Part shown: positions 8,678-19,297 of the stretch, one piece after another
Layout of the letters: each line of letters opens with the position of its first letter
Numbering within the stretch: the stretch's first letter is position 1
DNA from: JAWLCA01 sp041687395
Lineage (GTDB): Bacteria; Pseudomonadota; Alphaproteobacteria; Rhodobacterales; Rhodobacteraceae
Length of the DNA stretch: 64,000 bases
Reading direction: 5' to 3'
Assembly (NCBI GenBank): GCA_041687395.1
Contig: JAWLCA010000012.1
Coordinates: 59,259 to 123,258 of the forward strand
Made by a program: the position numbers and the translations under genes
The notes under the pieces: model-generated
Database searches by the model: none
Seen by the model: only the letters and a program-made list of their open reading frames with translations
What the model was told of the DNA's origin: nothing

Positions 8678-9546
8678 ACCCGATCCGTTGATTTCTTGCC
8701 GAACAGGCCCTGTGGCATGGCGAACAGCACCGCAAGGATGACGACGAAAGCTGCCGCGTCCTTGTACTGCGAGCTGATGTATCCCGCCGTCAGCGCCTCC
8801 ATCAGCCCAAGCAGGATGCCGCCCACCAGCGCCCCCTTGGGGTTGCCCATGCCGCCCAGCATCGCTGCCGCGAAACCCTTTAGGGCCAAGGCGATGCCGA
8901 CGTCATAGCTGGTCAGGGTGATCGGCGTGACCAGGACGCCCGCCAGCGCACCGATCGCGGCGGACAGGCCGAAGGACAGCGTCATCACCCAGCCGGTGTT
9001 GATGCCCACCAGTTGGGCGGCCAACCGGTTGTTCGAGGTGGCAAGTACCGCACGCCCTGTCAGCGTGCGGGTGAAAAACAGCCACAGTGCAATGAAGACC
9101 AGGATCGCGCCTGCAATCACCCAGAGGCTCTGCGGCAGGATGGTGGCCCCCATGATCCGAATCGGCACATCGCCGGAAAACGCCGGGAAGCGGTGCAATT
9201 GCTTGTCGAAGACCAGCTGCGTCACACCCTTGATGAAGATCGACGCCCCGATGGTGATGATGATCAGCGAGACGACCGGCGCGCCGCGCGCGGGCTCGAT
9301 CGCGAGCTTGTTCAGCGCCACTCCGATGCCGGCCGTCACGATGATCGCCACAACCGCGGCGAGCGGCAGCGGCAGGCCCGCCGCGTGTGCGAACACCGTG
9401 ATCATTCCGCCCAGCATCACGAATTCGCCCTGGGCGAAGTTCACCACGTCGGACGCGTTGTAGATGATGGTGAAACCCAGGGCGACGAGCGCGTAGACCG
9501 CGCCGACCGTCACGCCGGAGAATAGAAATTGCATGAGTTCGGGCAT
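8674..9546 (-). CDS. livH: LIV-type ABC transporter permease LivH
   Basis: This is a 290-residue permease with the LivH features GAVYALVALGFTIIYNASDVVNFAQGE (spread over the first 45 residues), NRLAAQLVGIN and GFAAAMLGGMGNPKGALVGG. It is polytopic and sits in the inner membrane with LivM. It starts 83 bases after the binding-protein gene, across a strong hairpin that probably lowers its expression relative to that protein. Confidence 0.95.
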   Translation of the reverse strand: MPELMQFLFSGVTVGAVYALVALGFTIIYNASDVVNFAQGEFVMLGGMITVFAHAAGLPLPLAAVVAIIVTAGIGVALNKLAIEPARGAPVVSLIIITIGASIFIKGVTQLVFDKQLHRFPAFSGDVPIRIMGATILPQSLWVIAGAILVFIALWLFFTRTLTGRAVLATSNNRLAAQLVGINTGWVMTLSFGLSAAIGALAGVLVTPITLTSYDVGIALALKGFAAAMLGGMGNPKGALVGGILLGLMEALTAGYISSQYKDAAAFVVILAVLFAMPQGLFGKKSTDRV

Positions 9547-9584
9547 GTCAGTTCACTCCGCTCTGGACGCGACGGCGACCCGGC

Positions 9585-9619
9585 AAGAAAAGTGCCGGGC
9601 GCGACTGAGCACGCCCGGC
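9585..9619 (-). terminator. Intergenic hairpin with T-run after the LIV binding-protein gene
   Basis: The arms GCCGGGCG (9594-9601) and CGCCCGGC (9612-9619) are perfectly complementary over 8 bp with a 10-base loop. On the minus strand the stem is followed by ACTTTTCTT. This is the shape of a rho-independent terminator placed between the binding protein and livH, so it likely acts as a partial terminator or 3' stabiliser. Confidence 0.75.
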
Positions 9620-9629
9620 CGGTTGGGCT

Positions 9630-10775
9630 TCAGTCGATCAGCGTCCAGCCGCCGTCGCGGATCTCCAGCATCCGGAAGGCACTGATGTCGAGGCCAAGGT
9701 GATCCTCGGGCGACATGGTGTAGACACCGGTGGTGCCGACCAGACCCTCGGTCGCCTCGATCGCGTCGCGGATCGCCTGCGGTTCGGTCGACCCGGCGCG
9801 TTCGATCGCATCGACCATGATGCGGAACGCATCGTGCGCATAGCCCCCGAAGGTCGTCACCGGCGCGTCATAGGCTGCCTGATACGCCTCGGCGTAGGCC
9901 TGAACGACCGGGCGCTGGGGATCGTCCTCGGCGAGCAGGTCGCCCACCAGAAGCGCTGTGCCGGGCAGGCGCACGCCCTCGGCCGCTTCGGGACCGGCCA
10001 GGTCGATGAAGCCCTGCGATGCGACGCCGTGCGACTGGTAGAGCGGCAGGTCGATCCCCAGCTGCGCATAGTTCCGCGTCACGATCGACGGCCCCTGGCC
10101 GAAACCGGGGTTGAGCACCGCCTCGATCCCCTCCTGCCCGCGGATATTGGTCAACTGCGGGGTCATGTCGGCATCCTGCGGGCCATAGCTTTCGTCGGCC
10201 ACGACCTCGATCCCGTACTCACCCACGATCGACAGGCACTGGTTGCGCATCGAGGCGCCGAAGCCGTCGGTGCCCGAGATCATGCCGATCCGGGTGAAGC
10301 CGCGTTCCTGCATGTCCTCGAAGATCTTGGCGCAAGCCATGCGGTCGGTGTGCGGCGTCTTGAAGGTGAAGGGCTGAACCGGGTCGATGATCTCGATCGC
10401 GCCGGCCAGCGAAATGAAGGGGATTTCGGCATCCTCGATCACCGGAATGATCGACATCGTCGTGCCGGTGGTGGTACCGCCGATGATCGCCACAACCTCG
10501 TCATCCTCGACAAGGCGAGTGGCAAAGGTGCGGGCCTTGTTCGGGTCGCCGCCATCATCGTACATGATCAGTTCGATCTGTTCGCCGTTGATGCCTCCGG
10601 CTTCGTTGATCGCGTCGACCAGCATGTGCAGGGTCTTTGCCTCGGGGTCGCCAAGGAACGACGCCGGGCCGGTTTCCGAAAGTGTCGCGCCGATCCGGAT
10701 CTCGGCAACCGCGGCGCCGGCAAGGCCGAAAGCCAGGATGCCGGTCAGGGCAGTCGTGGTCAGGGTCTTCGTCAT
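9630..10775 (-). CDS. LIV-type ABC transporter substrate-binding protein
   Basis: This is a 381-residue periplasmic-binding protein of the Leu/Ile/Val (ANF receptor-like) fold. An N-terminal signal peptide (MTKTLTTTALTGILAFGLAGAAVA) is followed by IRIGATLSETGPASFLG, then YDDGGDPNKART, IIGGTTTGTTMSII and FGGYAHDAFRIM, all typical of the family. The ATG ending at 10775 has a GGAGGAGAG ribosome site; a longer frame to 10838 would destroy the signal peptide. It lies between paaN and livH, so the ligand may be phenylacetate or a related aromatic acid, which is inference from position. Confidence 0.93.
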   Translation of the reverse strand: MTKTLTTTALTGILAFGLAGAAVAEIRIGATLSETGPASFLGDPEAKTLHMLVDAINEAGGINGEQIELIMYDDGGDPNKARTFATRLVEDDEVVAIIGGTTTGTTMSIIPVIEDAEIPFISLAGAIEIIDPVQPFTFKTPHTDRMACAKIFEDMQERGFTRIGMISGTDGFGASMRNQCLSIVGEYGIEVVADESYGPQDADMTPQLTNIRGQEGIEAVLNPGFGQGPSIVTRNYAQLGIDLPLYQSHGVASQGFIDLAGPEAAEGVRLPGTALLVGDLLAEDDPQRPVVQAYAEAYQAAYDAPVTTFGGYAHDAFRIMVDAIERAGSTEPQAIRDAIEATEGLVGTTGVYTMSPEDHLGLDISAFRMLEIRDGGWTLID

Positions 10776-10813
10776 GGGGTCTCTCCTCCCTCTGCTACTG
10801 GTCAAGGCGGCGG

Positions 10814-12469
10814 TCAGGCCGCTTTGGGTCGGCGCCACATCGCGACTCGGAATCGGTTCGCGACAAAGGCGGCATCTGTCAGACTAGCATTGCCAGCTGG
10901 ATTCGCGCCGGTGACGTGAAAGTCACTGAATGCGGCGCTTTGATTGACGTAGATGTTTCCGGTCAGATTGACCGACAGGTTGACGCCCGCCCGGGCAAAG
11001 GCGTCGGCAGCGCGCAGGATGCGGGCTTCGTCGGTATCGTAAAGCGCGCCGGTGATCGCGCCCTTACGCAGCGCGAGATCTGCAGCCAGGGCGATGCCCG
11101 CAGCGGCATCCTCCACCGCAACGATGAACGAGACGGGACCGAAGCATTCGGCCTCGTAGGCATCCGTCTTGCCAGCCTCGACTGCCAGGATTAGTGGCGT
11201 CGCGCTTCGTCCCTGTTGCAACGGACAGCTTTCGAGGATCACGCGGCCCAGCGTCCGGGCCTCTGCCACCCGTCCCAGAGTCGCGGGATTGGCGATGGCC
11301 CCGCAGATGCCCGAGGCGCGCGCAGGATCGGCTAGCAGAGCGTCGACGGCATCGGCGATCCCCTGCGCGACCTCATCGAAGCGCTTGTGCCCCTCGTCGG
11401 TCTCAATTCCGTCGCGCGGCACGAAGATGTCCTGCGGCGCTGTGCACATCTGCCCGGAGTATAGCGAGAGTGAAAAAGCGATGTTGGCGCACATGTCGGC
11501 GAAATCATCGGTCCCGGCTATGACGATGCAGTTCACACCCGCCTCTTCGGTGTAGACCCGCGCGCCGGTCGCGGCATGGCCCCGCACCCACTCCCCAAAG
11601 ACATTGGAACCGGTGTAATCGATGATCTGTACTGCGGGATTCTGGACCAGATCCCCCGTGATTTCCGCACCCTGCGCGTCGGCGGCAAGCAGCACGACAT
11701 CAGCGTGGAAACCAGCCTCGACGAGAACCTCGCGCGCCACCCGCACGGTCAGCGCGAGCGGCAGGATCGCGGCCGGATGCGGCTTCACGATGACCGTGTT
11801 CCCGGTGGCAAGACTTGCGAAGAGACCCGGATAGCTGTTCCAGGTCGGAAACGTGTTGCAGCCGATCACCAGCGCGACGCCGCGCGGGATCACGCGCCAG
11901 TGCTTCTCGATCACCAGCGGAGCCGACTTTCCCTGCGGCTTCTCCCAGACGGCGGTCTCGGGAACCCGCGTCATCTCGGCCCAGGCCATCGCCACGGCTT
12001 CCAGACCGCGATCCTGCGCATGCGGTCCGCCCGCCTGAAACGCCATCGGAAAGGCCTGTCCGGTCGTGTGCATCACCGCGTGGCCCATCAGGAAGCTAAT
12101 GCGGTTCAGGCGCGTCAGGATTTCCAGACACACGCCCACCCGTTCCCGCGGACCGGCGGCCGCCCAAGCCGGCGTCGCAGTCTGCGAGGCGGCGATCAGC
12201 GTCGCCGCGTCATCGGCAGGGTAGATGATCTCGAGCTTCCGCCCCCAGGGCGACACCTCGGCCCCGACACGCGCCGATTCGGGATGCCCGGGCAGCTCGA
12301 ACGCTTGGTCAAGAATCGCTTCAAAGGTCGCCTCCCCCTCATCACGAGCGCTTGCGCCATAGACCTTGCCGCTGGGAACTTCCGGAAAGGGCGACCAGAA
12401 ACCGCGCGCCTCGATGGCACGCAGCGCGTCTTCCAACAGTCGATGATGACGGCCGAACAGCTCGCTCAT
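10814..12469 (-). CDS. paaN: Phenylacetic acid degradation aldehyde dehydrogenase PaaN
   Basis: This is a 551-residue protein of the PaaN branch of aldehyde dehydrogenases. It has an N-terminal PaaN-type extension (MSELFGRHHRLLEDAL), the NAD-binding region VIGCNTFPTWNSYP, and the catalytic cysteine in SGQMCTAPQDIFVP. PaaN is associated with ring-opening products of the phenylacetyl-CoA pathway; the window also has a full PaaZ, so the two may be redundant or act on different aldehydes. Its start is 32 bases from the palindrome at 12501-12520, and it heads the leftward paaN-liv-fadB-like block. Confidence 0.9.
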   Translation of the reverse strand: MSELFGRHHRLLEDALRAIEARGFWSPFPEVPSGKVYGASARDEGEATFEAILDQAFELPGHPESARVGAEVSPWGRKLEIIYPADDAATLIAASQTATPAWAAAGPRERVGVCLEILTRLNRISFLMGHAVMHTTGQAFPMAFQAGGPHAQDRGLEAVAMAWAEMTRVPETAVWEKPQGKSAPLVIEKHWRVIPRGVALVIGCNTFPTWNSYPGLFASLATGNTVIVKPHPAAILPLALTVRVAREVLVEAGFHADVVLLAADAQGAEITGDLVQNPAVQIIDYTGSNVFGEWVRGHAATGARVYTEEAGVNCIVIAGTDDFADMCANIAFSLSLYSGQMCTAPQDIFVPRDGIETDEGHKRFDEVAQGIADAVDALLADPARASGICGAIANPATLGRVAEARTLGRVILESCPLQQGRSATPLILAVEAGKTDAYEAECFGPVSFIVAVEDAAAGIALAADLALRKGAITGALYDTDEARILRAADAFARAGVNLSVNLTGNIYVNQSAAFSDFHVTGANPAGNASLTDAAFVANRFRVAMWRRPKAA

Positions 12470-12500
12470 TCCCGATCCCCCTCCGATCTGAGGTTTATCA

Positions 12501-12520
12501 TTGACCGGCCGGTCGGTCTA
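12501..12520. promoter_or_regulatory. PaaR-type TetR operator 1 (between paaN and paaG)
   Basis: TTGACCGGCCGGTCGGTCTA contains a dyad (TGACCG-N2-CGGTCGGT type) almost identical to the sites at 15145 and 24394. It sits in the 103-base divergent gap between paaN and paaG, so one bound repressor could control both blocks. Confidence 0.8.
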
Positions 12521-12572
12521 TGCAAGAGTTTTTTCACGCTGTCGTGTTCCCGCAGCATCGAGGGAGGCTTCC

Positions 12573-13367
12573 ATGATCCGGTCCGACACAGTCCTGGCAG
12601 TGGTGCAGCGGGGCGTCCTGCAATTGACGCTGAATCGTCCCGACAAGCTGAATTCCTTCAACGAGGAAATGCATCTGGCACTGCGCGCGCAGATCGAACG
12701 CGCGCACACTGACACGGCCGTCCGTGCGGTGCTGCTCACCGGGGCCGGGCGCGGCTTCTGCGCGGGCCAGGATCTGGGCGACCGCGACCCCCGCAAGGGC
12801 GGCCCTGCACCCGATCTGGGCCATACGCTGGAGACTTTCTACAACCCGACACTGCGCCTGATTCGGGCGCTCGAAAAACCCGTCGTCTGCGCCGTGAATG
12901 GTGTGGCCGCCGGCGCAGGCGCGAACATCGCACTGGCCTGCGACATCGTTCTGGCCGCGAAATCCGCAAAGTTCGTCCAGGCCTTCTCCAAGATCGGCCT
13001 GATCCCGGATGCCGGCGGCAGCTGGAGCCTTGCCCGCATCCTTGGAGAACCGCGCGCCAAAGCGCTGGCGCTGACGGCCGAGCCGGTCGATGCAGATACC
13101 GCCGCCGCCTGGGGCATGATCTGGAAGGCGCTGCCGGACGAAACCCTGATGGACGAAGCGCAGACGCTGGCCGCCCGCCTTGCCTCGGGGCCGACGTTGG
13201 GGCTGGGCCTCACGAAAAGGCTGATTCAGGCGGCCGCCAGCAACAGCCTCGACGCACAGCTCGATATGGAGCGCGACCTGCAACAACAGGCCGGACGCAG
13301 CGCCGATTATGCCGAGGGCGTTACCGCCTTTCTGGAAAAACGCAAGCCGGAGTTCCGCGGCCAATGA
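12573..13367 (+). CDS. paaG: Ring 1,2-epoxyphenylacetyl-CoA isomerase PaaG
   Basis: This is a 264-residue crotonase-fold protein that converts the ring 1,2-epoxide of phenylacetyl-CoA to the oxepin form. Visible motifs are LTLNRPDKLNSFN, the oxyanion-hole segment TGAGRGFCAGQDLGDRD (the CAGQDL form is typical of PaaG), AGAGANIALACDIVLAA and KIGLIPDAGGSW, with the catalytic aspartate after PDAGG. The ATG at 12573 follows an AGGGAGG ribosome site. It overlaps paaI by 4 bases. Confidence 0.93.
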   Translation: MIRSDTVLAVVQRGVLQLTLNRPDKLNSFNEEMHLALRAQIERAHTDTAVRAVLLTGAGRGFCAGQDLGDRDPRKGGPAPDLGHTLETFYNPTLRLIRALEKPVVCAVNGVAAGAGANIALACDIVLAAKSAKFVQAFSKIGLIPDAGGSWSLARILGEPRAKALALTAEPVDADTAAAWGMIWKALPDETLMDEAQTLAARLASGPTLGLGLTKRLIQAAASNSLDAQLDMERDLQQQAGRSADYAEGVTAFLEKRKPEFRGQ

Positions 13368-13807
13368 AAGACGTCGCAGCAATGACACCGCAAGAACTGG
13401 CCGAGGCCTCGGCCCGGGCGATGTGGAACGACGACAGCGCGAGCCAGCGACTTGGCATGAGCCTTGATCATATCGCCCCGGGCGCGGCGACGCTGTCCAT
13501 GACCATCACGGATGCCATGTCGAACGGCCACGGCAACTGCCACGGCGGATATATCTTCACGCTGGCCGACAGCGCCTTTGCCTTTGCCTGCAACAGCTAT
13601 AATGACATCGTCGTCGCGCAGCACTGTTCGATCACCTACCTGATGCCGGTACGCATCGGCGACAGGCTGACGGCCACGGCCCGCGAATGCTCGCGCCGCG
13701 GCCGGTCCGGCATCTATGACATCCGCATCACCAACCAGGACGGGGCGCACGTGGCCGAGTTCCGCGGTCATTCCCGCACCGTCAAGGGCACCCACCTGCC
13801 GGTGTGA
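13364..13807 (+). CDS. paaI: Hydroxyphenylacetyl-CoA thioesterase PaaI
   Basis: This is a 147-residue hot-dog-fold thioesterase. The segment NGHGNCHGGYIFTLADSAFAFACNS matches the PaaI active-site helix region with its conserved aspartate (spread over residues ~45-70). PaaI is thought to release CoA from dead-end thioesters of the pathway. ATGA overlap with paaG shows translational coupling; paaK follows after 30 bases with a GGGAGGA ribosome site. Confidence 0.93.
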   Translation: MKDVAAMTPQELAEASARAMWNDDSASQRLGMSLDHIAPGAATLSMTITDAMSNGHGNCHGGYIFTLADSAFAFACNSYNDIVVAQHCSITYLMPVRIGDRLTATARECSRRGRSGIYDIRITNQDGAHVAEFRGHSRTVKGTHLPV

Positions 13808-13837
13808 CCGGCGCCGAATTTCCCGAGGGAGGACAGC

Positions 13838-15144
<1,307 letters not shown>

Positions 15145-15148
<4 letters not shown>

Positions 15149-15166
15149 CCGAACGGTCGGTGACAA
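15145..15166. promoter_or_regulatory. PaaR-type TetR operator 2 (upstream of the TetR gene)
   Basis: The core TGACCGAACGGTCGGT here is identical over 16 bases to the core of operator 3 read on the other strand. It overlaps the paaK stop and lies 81 bases before the TetR start, as expected for autoregulation. Confidence 0.82.
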
Positions 15167-15246
15167 TACTCCCGCAGCGCCCTATCATGCGGGTCGAATG
15201 ACCTGCTGCGCTGCGGGCGCGACTGGAACTGAAGAAGAGAGCCGAA

Positions 15247-15846
15247 ATGGCGCGGACCCGAGCAGACGATTTCGAGGATAAACAACGCAGCATCCTTGAG
15301 AATGCCGCCGCGGTTTTTGCCGAACAGGGCATGGACAAGGCATCGATGTCGTTGATCGCCAAGCAGGCCAGTGTGTCGAAAGCGCTCCTGTACCACTACT
15401 ACCCCGGCAAGGACGCACTGATATTCGCGATCATTCTGACGCACCTGGAAGAACTGGACGAGGCGATCGAGGCGGCCGACGATCCTGCGCTTCCGCCCGA
15501 ACAGCGCCTGCGTCGGTTGGTCGGTACGGTTCTGGAAAGTTACCGGGGCGCGGACAACGAACACAAGGTGCAGTTGAACGCGACCTCGGCCCTGACCGCC
15601 GAACAGAAGGCCGCGATCACCACCATAGAACGGCGGGTCGTGCGCCGCTTTTCTAATGTCCTGCGCGATGTGAACCCCGATCTTGATCAGAAGGAGCGGC
15701 CGCTTCTGATGCCGGTGACCATGTCACTGTTCGGAATCATGAACTGGGTCTACATGTGGTTCAAGGACGGTGGACGGATCACGCGCGAGGATTACGCGGA
15801 TATCGCAACCACGCTTGTGCTCGAGGGCATCAAGGCCGTTCGTTGA
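15247..15846 (+). CDS. TetR-family regulator of the paa region (PaaR-like)
   Basis: This is a 199-residue TetR/AcrR repressor. The N-terminal helix-turn-helix is clear (ILENAAAVFAEQGMDKASMSLIAKQASVSKALLYHYYPGKDAL, spread over residues 16-58), followed by a helical ligand domain. Members beside paa genes (PaaR) respond to phenylacetyl-CoA. It follows paaK and its own palindrome, and the same palindrome lies at the other two paa promoters, so it most likely governs all three blocks. Its 3' end overlaps paaY by 17 bases in convergent orientation. Confidence 0.9.
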   Translation: MARTRADDFEDKQRSILENAAAVFAEQGMDKASMSLIAKQASVSKALLYHYYPGKDALIFAIILTHLEELDEAIEAADDPALPPEQRLRRLVGTVLESYRGADNEHKVQLNATSALTAEQKAAITTIERRVVRRFSNVLRDVNPDLDQKERPLLMPVTMSLFGIMNWVYMWFKDGGRITREDYADIATTLVLEGIKAVR

Positions 15847-16450
15847 GCCGCGCGCGCTCCAGTATAAGCGGATCGTAGGCCGGTGCCGTGATGCGGCGCC
15901 GGTTTTTCTCGGGCGCGGCCAGCGCTTCTGCCGGGCGCAATTTCTCGCGAGCCTCCAGCGCGACGCGCTGATAGATCGCCGTCCCGCGGCTCTTCCAGTC
16001 GATCTCTTCAGCCGTCAGTTTCCGCATCACCTTGGCGGGCGAGCCGACGGCCAGGCTGTTGGGCGGGATCCGGGCGCCCGCTTTGACGAAGGCCATGGCG
16101 GCGATGATCGCGTTCTCGCCCACCTCCGCTTCATCCATCACCACGGCGTTCATCCCGACCATGGCATTACGCCCGATACGGCAGCCGTGAAGCACCGCGC
16201 CGTGGCCAATGTGCCCGCCCTCCGCGACCAGCACATCCTTGTCGGGGAAGGAATGAACCACACAGGTCTCCTGCACGTTCGATCCCTGCTCCAGCACGAT
16301 CCGCCCGAAATCGCCGCGCAGCACTGCGCAGGGGCCGACGTAGCAGGCGGGCCCGATGATGACGTCGCCGATCACCACCGCCTCGGGGTGCACAAAGGCC
16401 GCCGGATCAATCACCGGCACGATCCCGTCCCAAGCGTAGATACGGCTCAT
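15830..16450 (-). CDS. paaY: Gamma-carbonic-anhydrase-like hexapeptide protein PaaY
   Basis: This is a 206-residue left-handed beta-helix protein with repeated hexapeptides (VVIGDVIIG, CYVGPCAVLRGDFG, NVQETCVVHSFPD) and metal-binding histidines in HIGHGAVLHGC. It is of the PaaY type, a thioesterase-like accessory protein thought to remove inhibitory CoA adducts. I start at the ATG ending at 16450, which overlaps the paaZ stop (ATGA); a start 4 codons upstream is less likely. It is the last gene of the leftward paaJ-Y operon. Confidence 0.92.
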   Translation of the reverse strand: MSRIYAWDGIVPVIDPAAFVHPEAVVIGDVIIGPACYVGPCAVLRGDFGRIVLEQGSNVQETCVVHSFPDKDVLVAEGGHIGHGAVLHGCRIGRNAMVGMNAVVMDEAEVGENAIIAAMAFVKAGARIPPNSLAVGSPAKVMRKLTAEEIDWKSRGTAIYQRVALEAREKLRPAEALAAPEKNRRRITAPAYDPLILERARLNERP

Positions 16451-18507
16451 GCCTGAGGCCAATCCTTGGCCACCATGGTCAGTACGTCATATTGTGCGAC
16501 GACGGCACCATCCTGGTTCGTGACCTGGCAGTCCCAGCGTACCTCTCCATGGTCGGCCGTGGCGCGCGGATTGATCTCCTTGCAGGTCAGGCGCACTTGC
16601 AGCGTGTCACCGAAATACACCGGCGTCAGGAAGCGCAAGTTATCCACGCCATAATTTGCCAGCACCGGGCCGGGCGCGGGATCGACGAACAGACCCGCCG
16701 CGAAGGATGCGATCAGGTAGCCATGGGCCACGCGGTCGTCGAAGAAAGGGTTCGCCTTGGCGGCATTGCTGTCCATGTGCGCGTAGAAGGTGTCGCCTGT
16801 GAAATGGGCAAAGTGCTCCACATCCTCTTGCGTCACCTGACGGCTGGCCGTCACCAGTTGATCGCCGATCTTCAACTCGCCCAGGGCTTTGCGGAACGGG
16901 TGCACACCTTGCTGGGCGTCCGCCCCCTCGATCCATCGGCCCGTGACTGCGGACAGAAGCCGCGGAGCGCCCTGCACGGCCGTGCGCTGCATGTAATGCT
17001 TCACACCGCGCATGCCGCCCATCTCCTCGCCCCCGCCCGCGCGGCCAGGGCCGCCGTGGACCAGCGGCGCCAGCGGCGAGCCGTGCCCGGTCGAAGTCTT
17101 GGCCGAAAGTCGGTTCCCGATCAGGACGCGGCCATGGAACGGCGCCATGCCGATGACCATCTCTTCGGCCACCATCTTGTCGTTTGTGAAGACCGAGGCG
17201 ACGAGGGATCCCTTGCCGCGCCGGGCAAGTTCCACTGCTTCGTCCAGCGTGTCGTAGGGCATCACCGTCGAAACCGGACCAAAGGCTTCGACATCGTGAA
17301 CGGCAGAAGCGCCAAAGGGCGCGTCGCAATACATCAGTACCGGGTTCAGGAATGCACCCTTCTCGGCATCGCCCGAGCTAACCCGCACCTCGTCGGGATT
17401 GCCAGCGACGATCTCGGCGTCCGCCTGTAGGTCGCGGATGCGCGAGCGCACTTCCTCGCGCTGCTCCAGGCTGGCAAGCGGCCCCATCCGCACGCCCTCA
17501 TTGGCGGGGTTCCCGAGTGCCGTCTTTCCCAGCCGTTCGGACAACGCGGCGACCAGCGCATCGATCTGCCCGCGCGGGGCGATCACCCGACGGATCGCGG
17601 TGCATTTCTGCCCCGCCTTCACCGTCATCTCTCGGGCGACCTCCTTGACGAAAAGATCGAACTCTTCAGTCCCCTGCACCGCGTCGGGGCCAAGGATCGA
17701 GGCGTTGAGGCTGTCGGCCTCCATCGTGAAGCGCACCGAGTTTTCCACGATCGCCGGATGCGTCTTCAGTTTCCGCCCGGTCGATGCCGAGCCGGTGAAG
17801 GTGACCGCATCCTGCCCGGTCACATGGTCCAGCATATCGCCAGCGGAACCGCTGACCAATTGCAGCGCCCCCTCGGGCAGAATGCCCGTCTCGAGCATCC
17901 GCCGGACCATGAGTTCAGTCAGATAGGCAGTCTGCGAGGCAGGTTTCACGATGCATGGCACTCCGGCCAAAAGATTCGGCCCGATCTTTTCCAGCATACC
18001 CCAGCAGGGGAAATTGAAGGCGTTGATGTGGATCGCGATGCCCTGCAGCGGCGTGAAGATGTGCTGGGCCGAAAAGCTGCCGTCCTTCGACAGCGATTCC
18101 ACCTCGCCGTCGATGAGCACGCGGGTGTTCGGCAGTTCGCGCCGGCCCTTTGACGCGAAGGTCAAAAGCGTGCCGATTCCGCCCTCGATATCGATCCAGG
18201 CATCCGCCCGCGTCGCCCCGGTGGCCAGACTTTCGGCGTAGAATTCTTCCTTCATGCCCATGAGCGCCTGCCCCAGCGCCTTGAGGATCAGCGCGCGTTC
18301 ATGGAACGACATCGCGCGCAGGTCCCGCCCGCCCCGCTCGCGGCCCCACTCCAGCGCGGCCTTGAAGTCGATCCCAGTGGAATCGATGAAAGCTACTGGA
18401 TCACCCGTGGCGGCATCGAGCAGCGGAACGCCTTCCTTCGCACCGCGGGTCCATTCCCCACAGACGAAGCTTTCCAGTCGGCGCGGTGCCCTGATCGTGA
18501 CGGTCAT
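16447..18507 (-). CDS. paaZ: Oxepin-CoA hydrolase/3-oxo-5,6-dehydrosuberyl-CoA semialdehyde dehydrogenase PaaZ
   Basis: This is a 686-residue fusion protein for ring cleavage of oxepin-CoA and oxidation of the resulting aldehyde. Residues ~1-520 are an aldehyde dehydrogenase (substrate-side glutamate in FTMEADSLN, catalytic cysteine in KAGQKCTAIRR). Residues ~540-686 are a MaoC-type hot-dog hydratase (FAHFTGDTFYAHMD... FFDDRVAHGYL). The ATG ending at 18507 has an AAGGAA ribosome site; the alternative 5 codons upstream does not. Both domains look intact. Confidence 0.96.
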   Translation of the reverse strand: MTVTIRAPRRLESFVCGEWTRGAKEGVPLLDAATGDPVAFIDSTGIDFKAALEWGRERGGRDLRAMSFHERALILKALGQALMGMKEEFYAESLATGATRADAWIDIEGGIGTLLTFASKGRRELPNTRVLIDGEVESLSKDGSFSAQHIFTPLQGIAIHINAFNFPCWGMLEKIGPNLLAGVPCIVKPASQTAYLTELMVRRMLETGILPEGALQLVSGSAGDMLDHVTGQDAVTFTGSASTGRKLKTHPAIVENSVRFTMEADSLNASILGPDAVQGTEEFDLFVKEVAREMTVKAGQKCTAIRRVIAPRGQIDALVAALSERLGKTALGNPANEGVRMGPLASLEQREEVRSRIRDLQADAEIVAGNPDEVRVSSGDAEKGAFLNPVLMYCDAPFGASAVHDVEAFGPVSTVMPYDTLDEAVELARRGKGSLVASVFTNDKMVAEEMVIGMAPFHGRVLIGNRLSAKTSTGHGSPLAPLVHGGPGRAGGGEEMGGMRGVKHYMQRTAVQGAPRLLSAVTGRWIEGADAQQGVHPFRKALGELKIGDQLVTASRQVTQEDVEHFAHFTGDTFYAHMDSNAAKANPFFDDRVAHGYLIASFAAGLFVDPAPGPVLANYGVDNLRFLTPVYFGDTLQVRLTCKEINPRATADHGEVRWDCQVTNQDGAVVAQYDVLTMVAKDWPQA

Positions 18508-18522
18508 CGGGTGTTCCTTCAT

Positions 18523-19278
<756 letters not shown>

Positions 19279-19297
19279 GGGTTCCTCCCTTCGCCGC

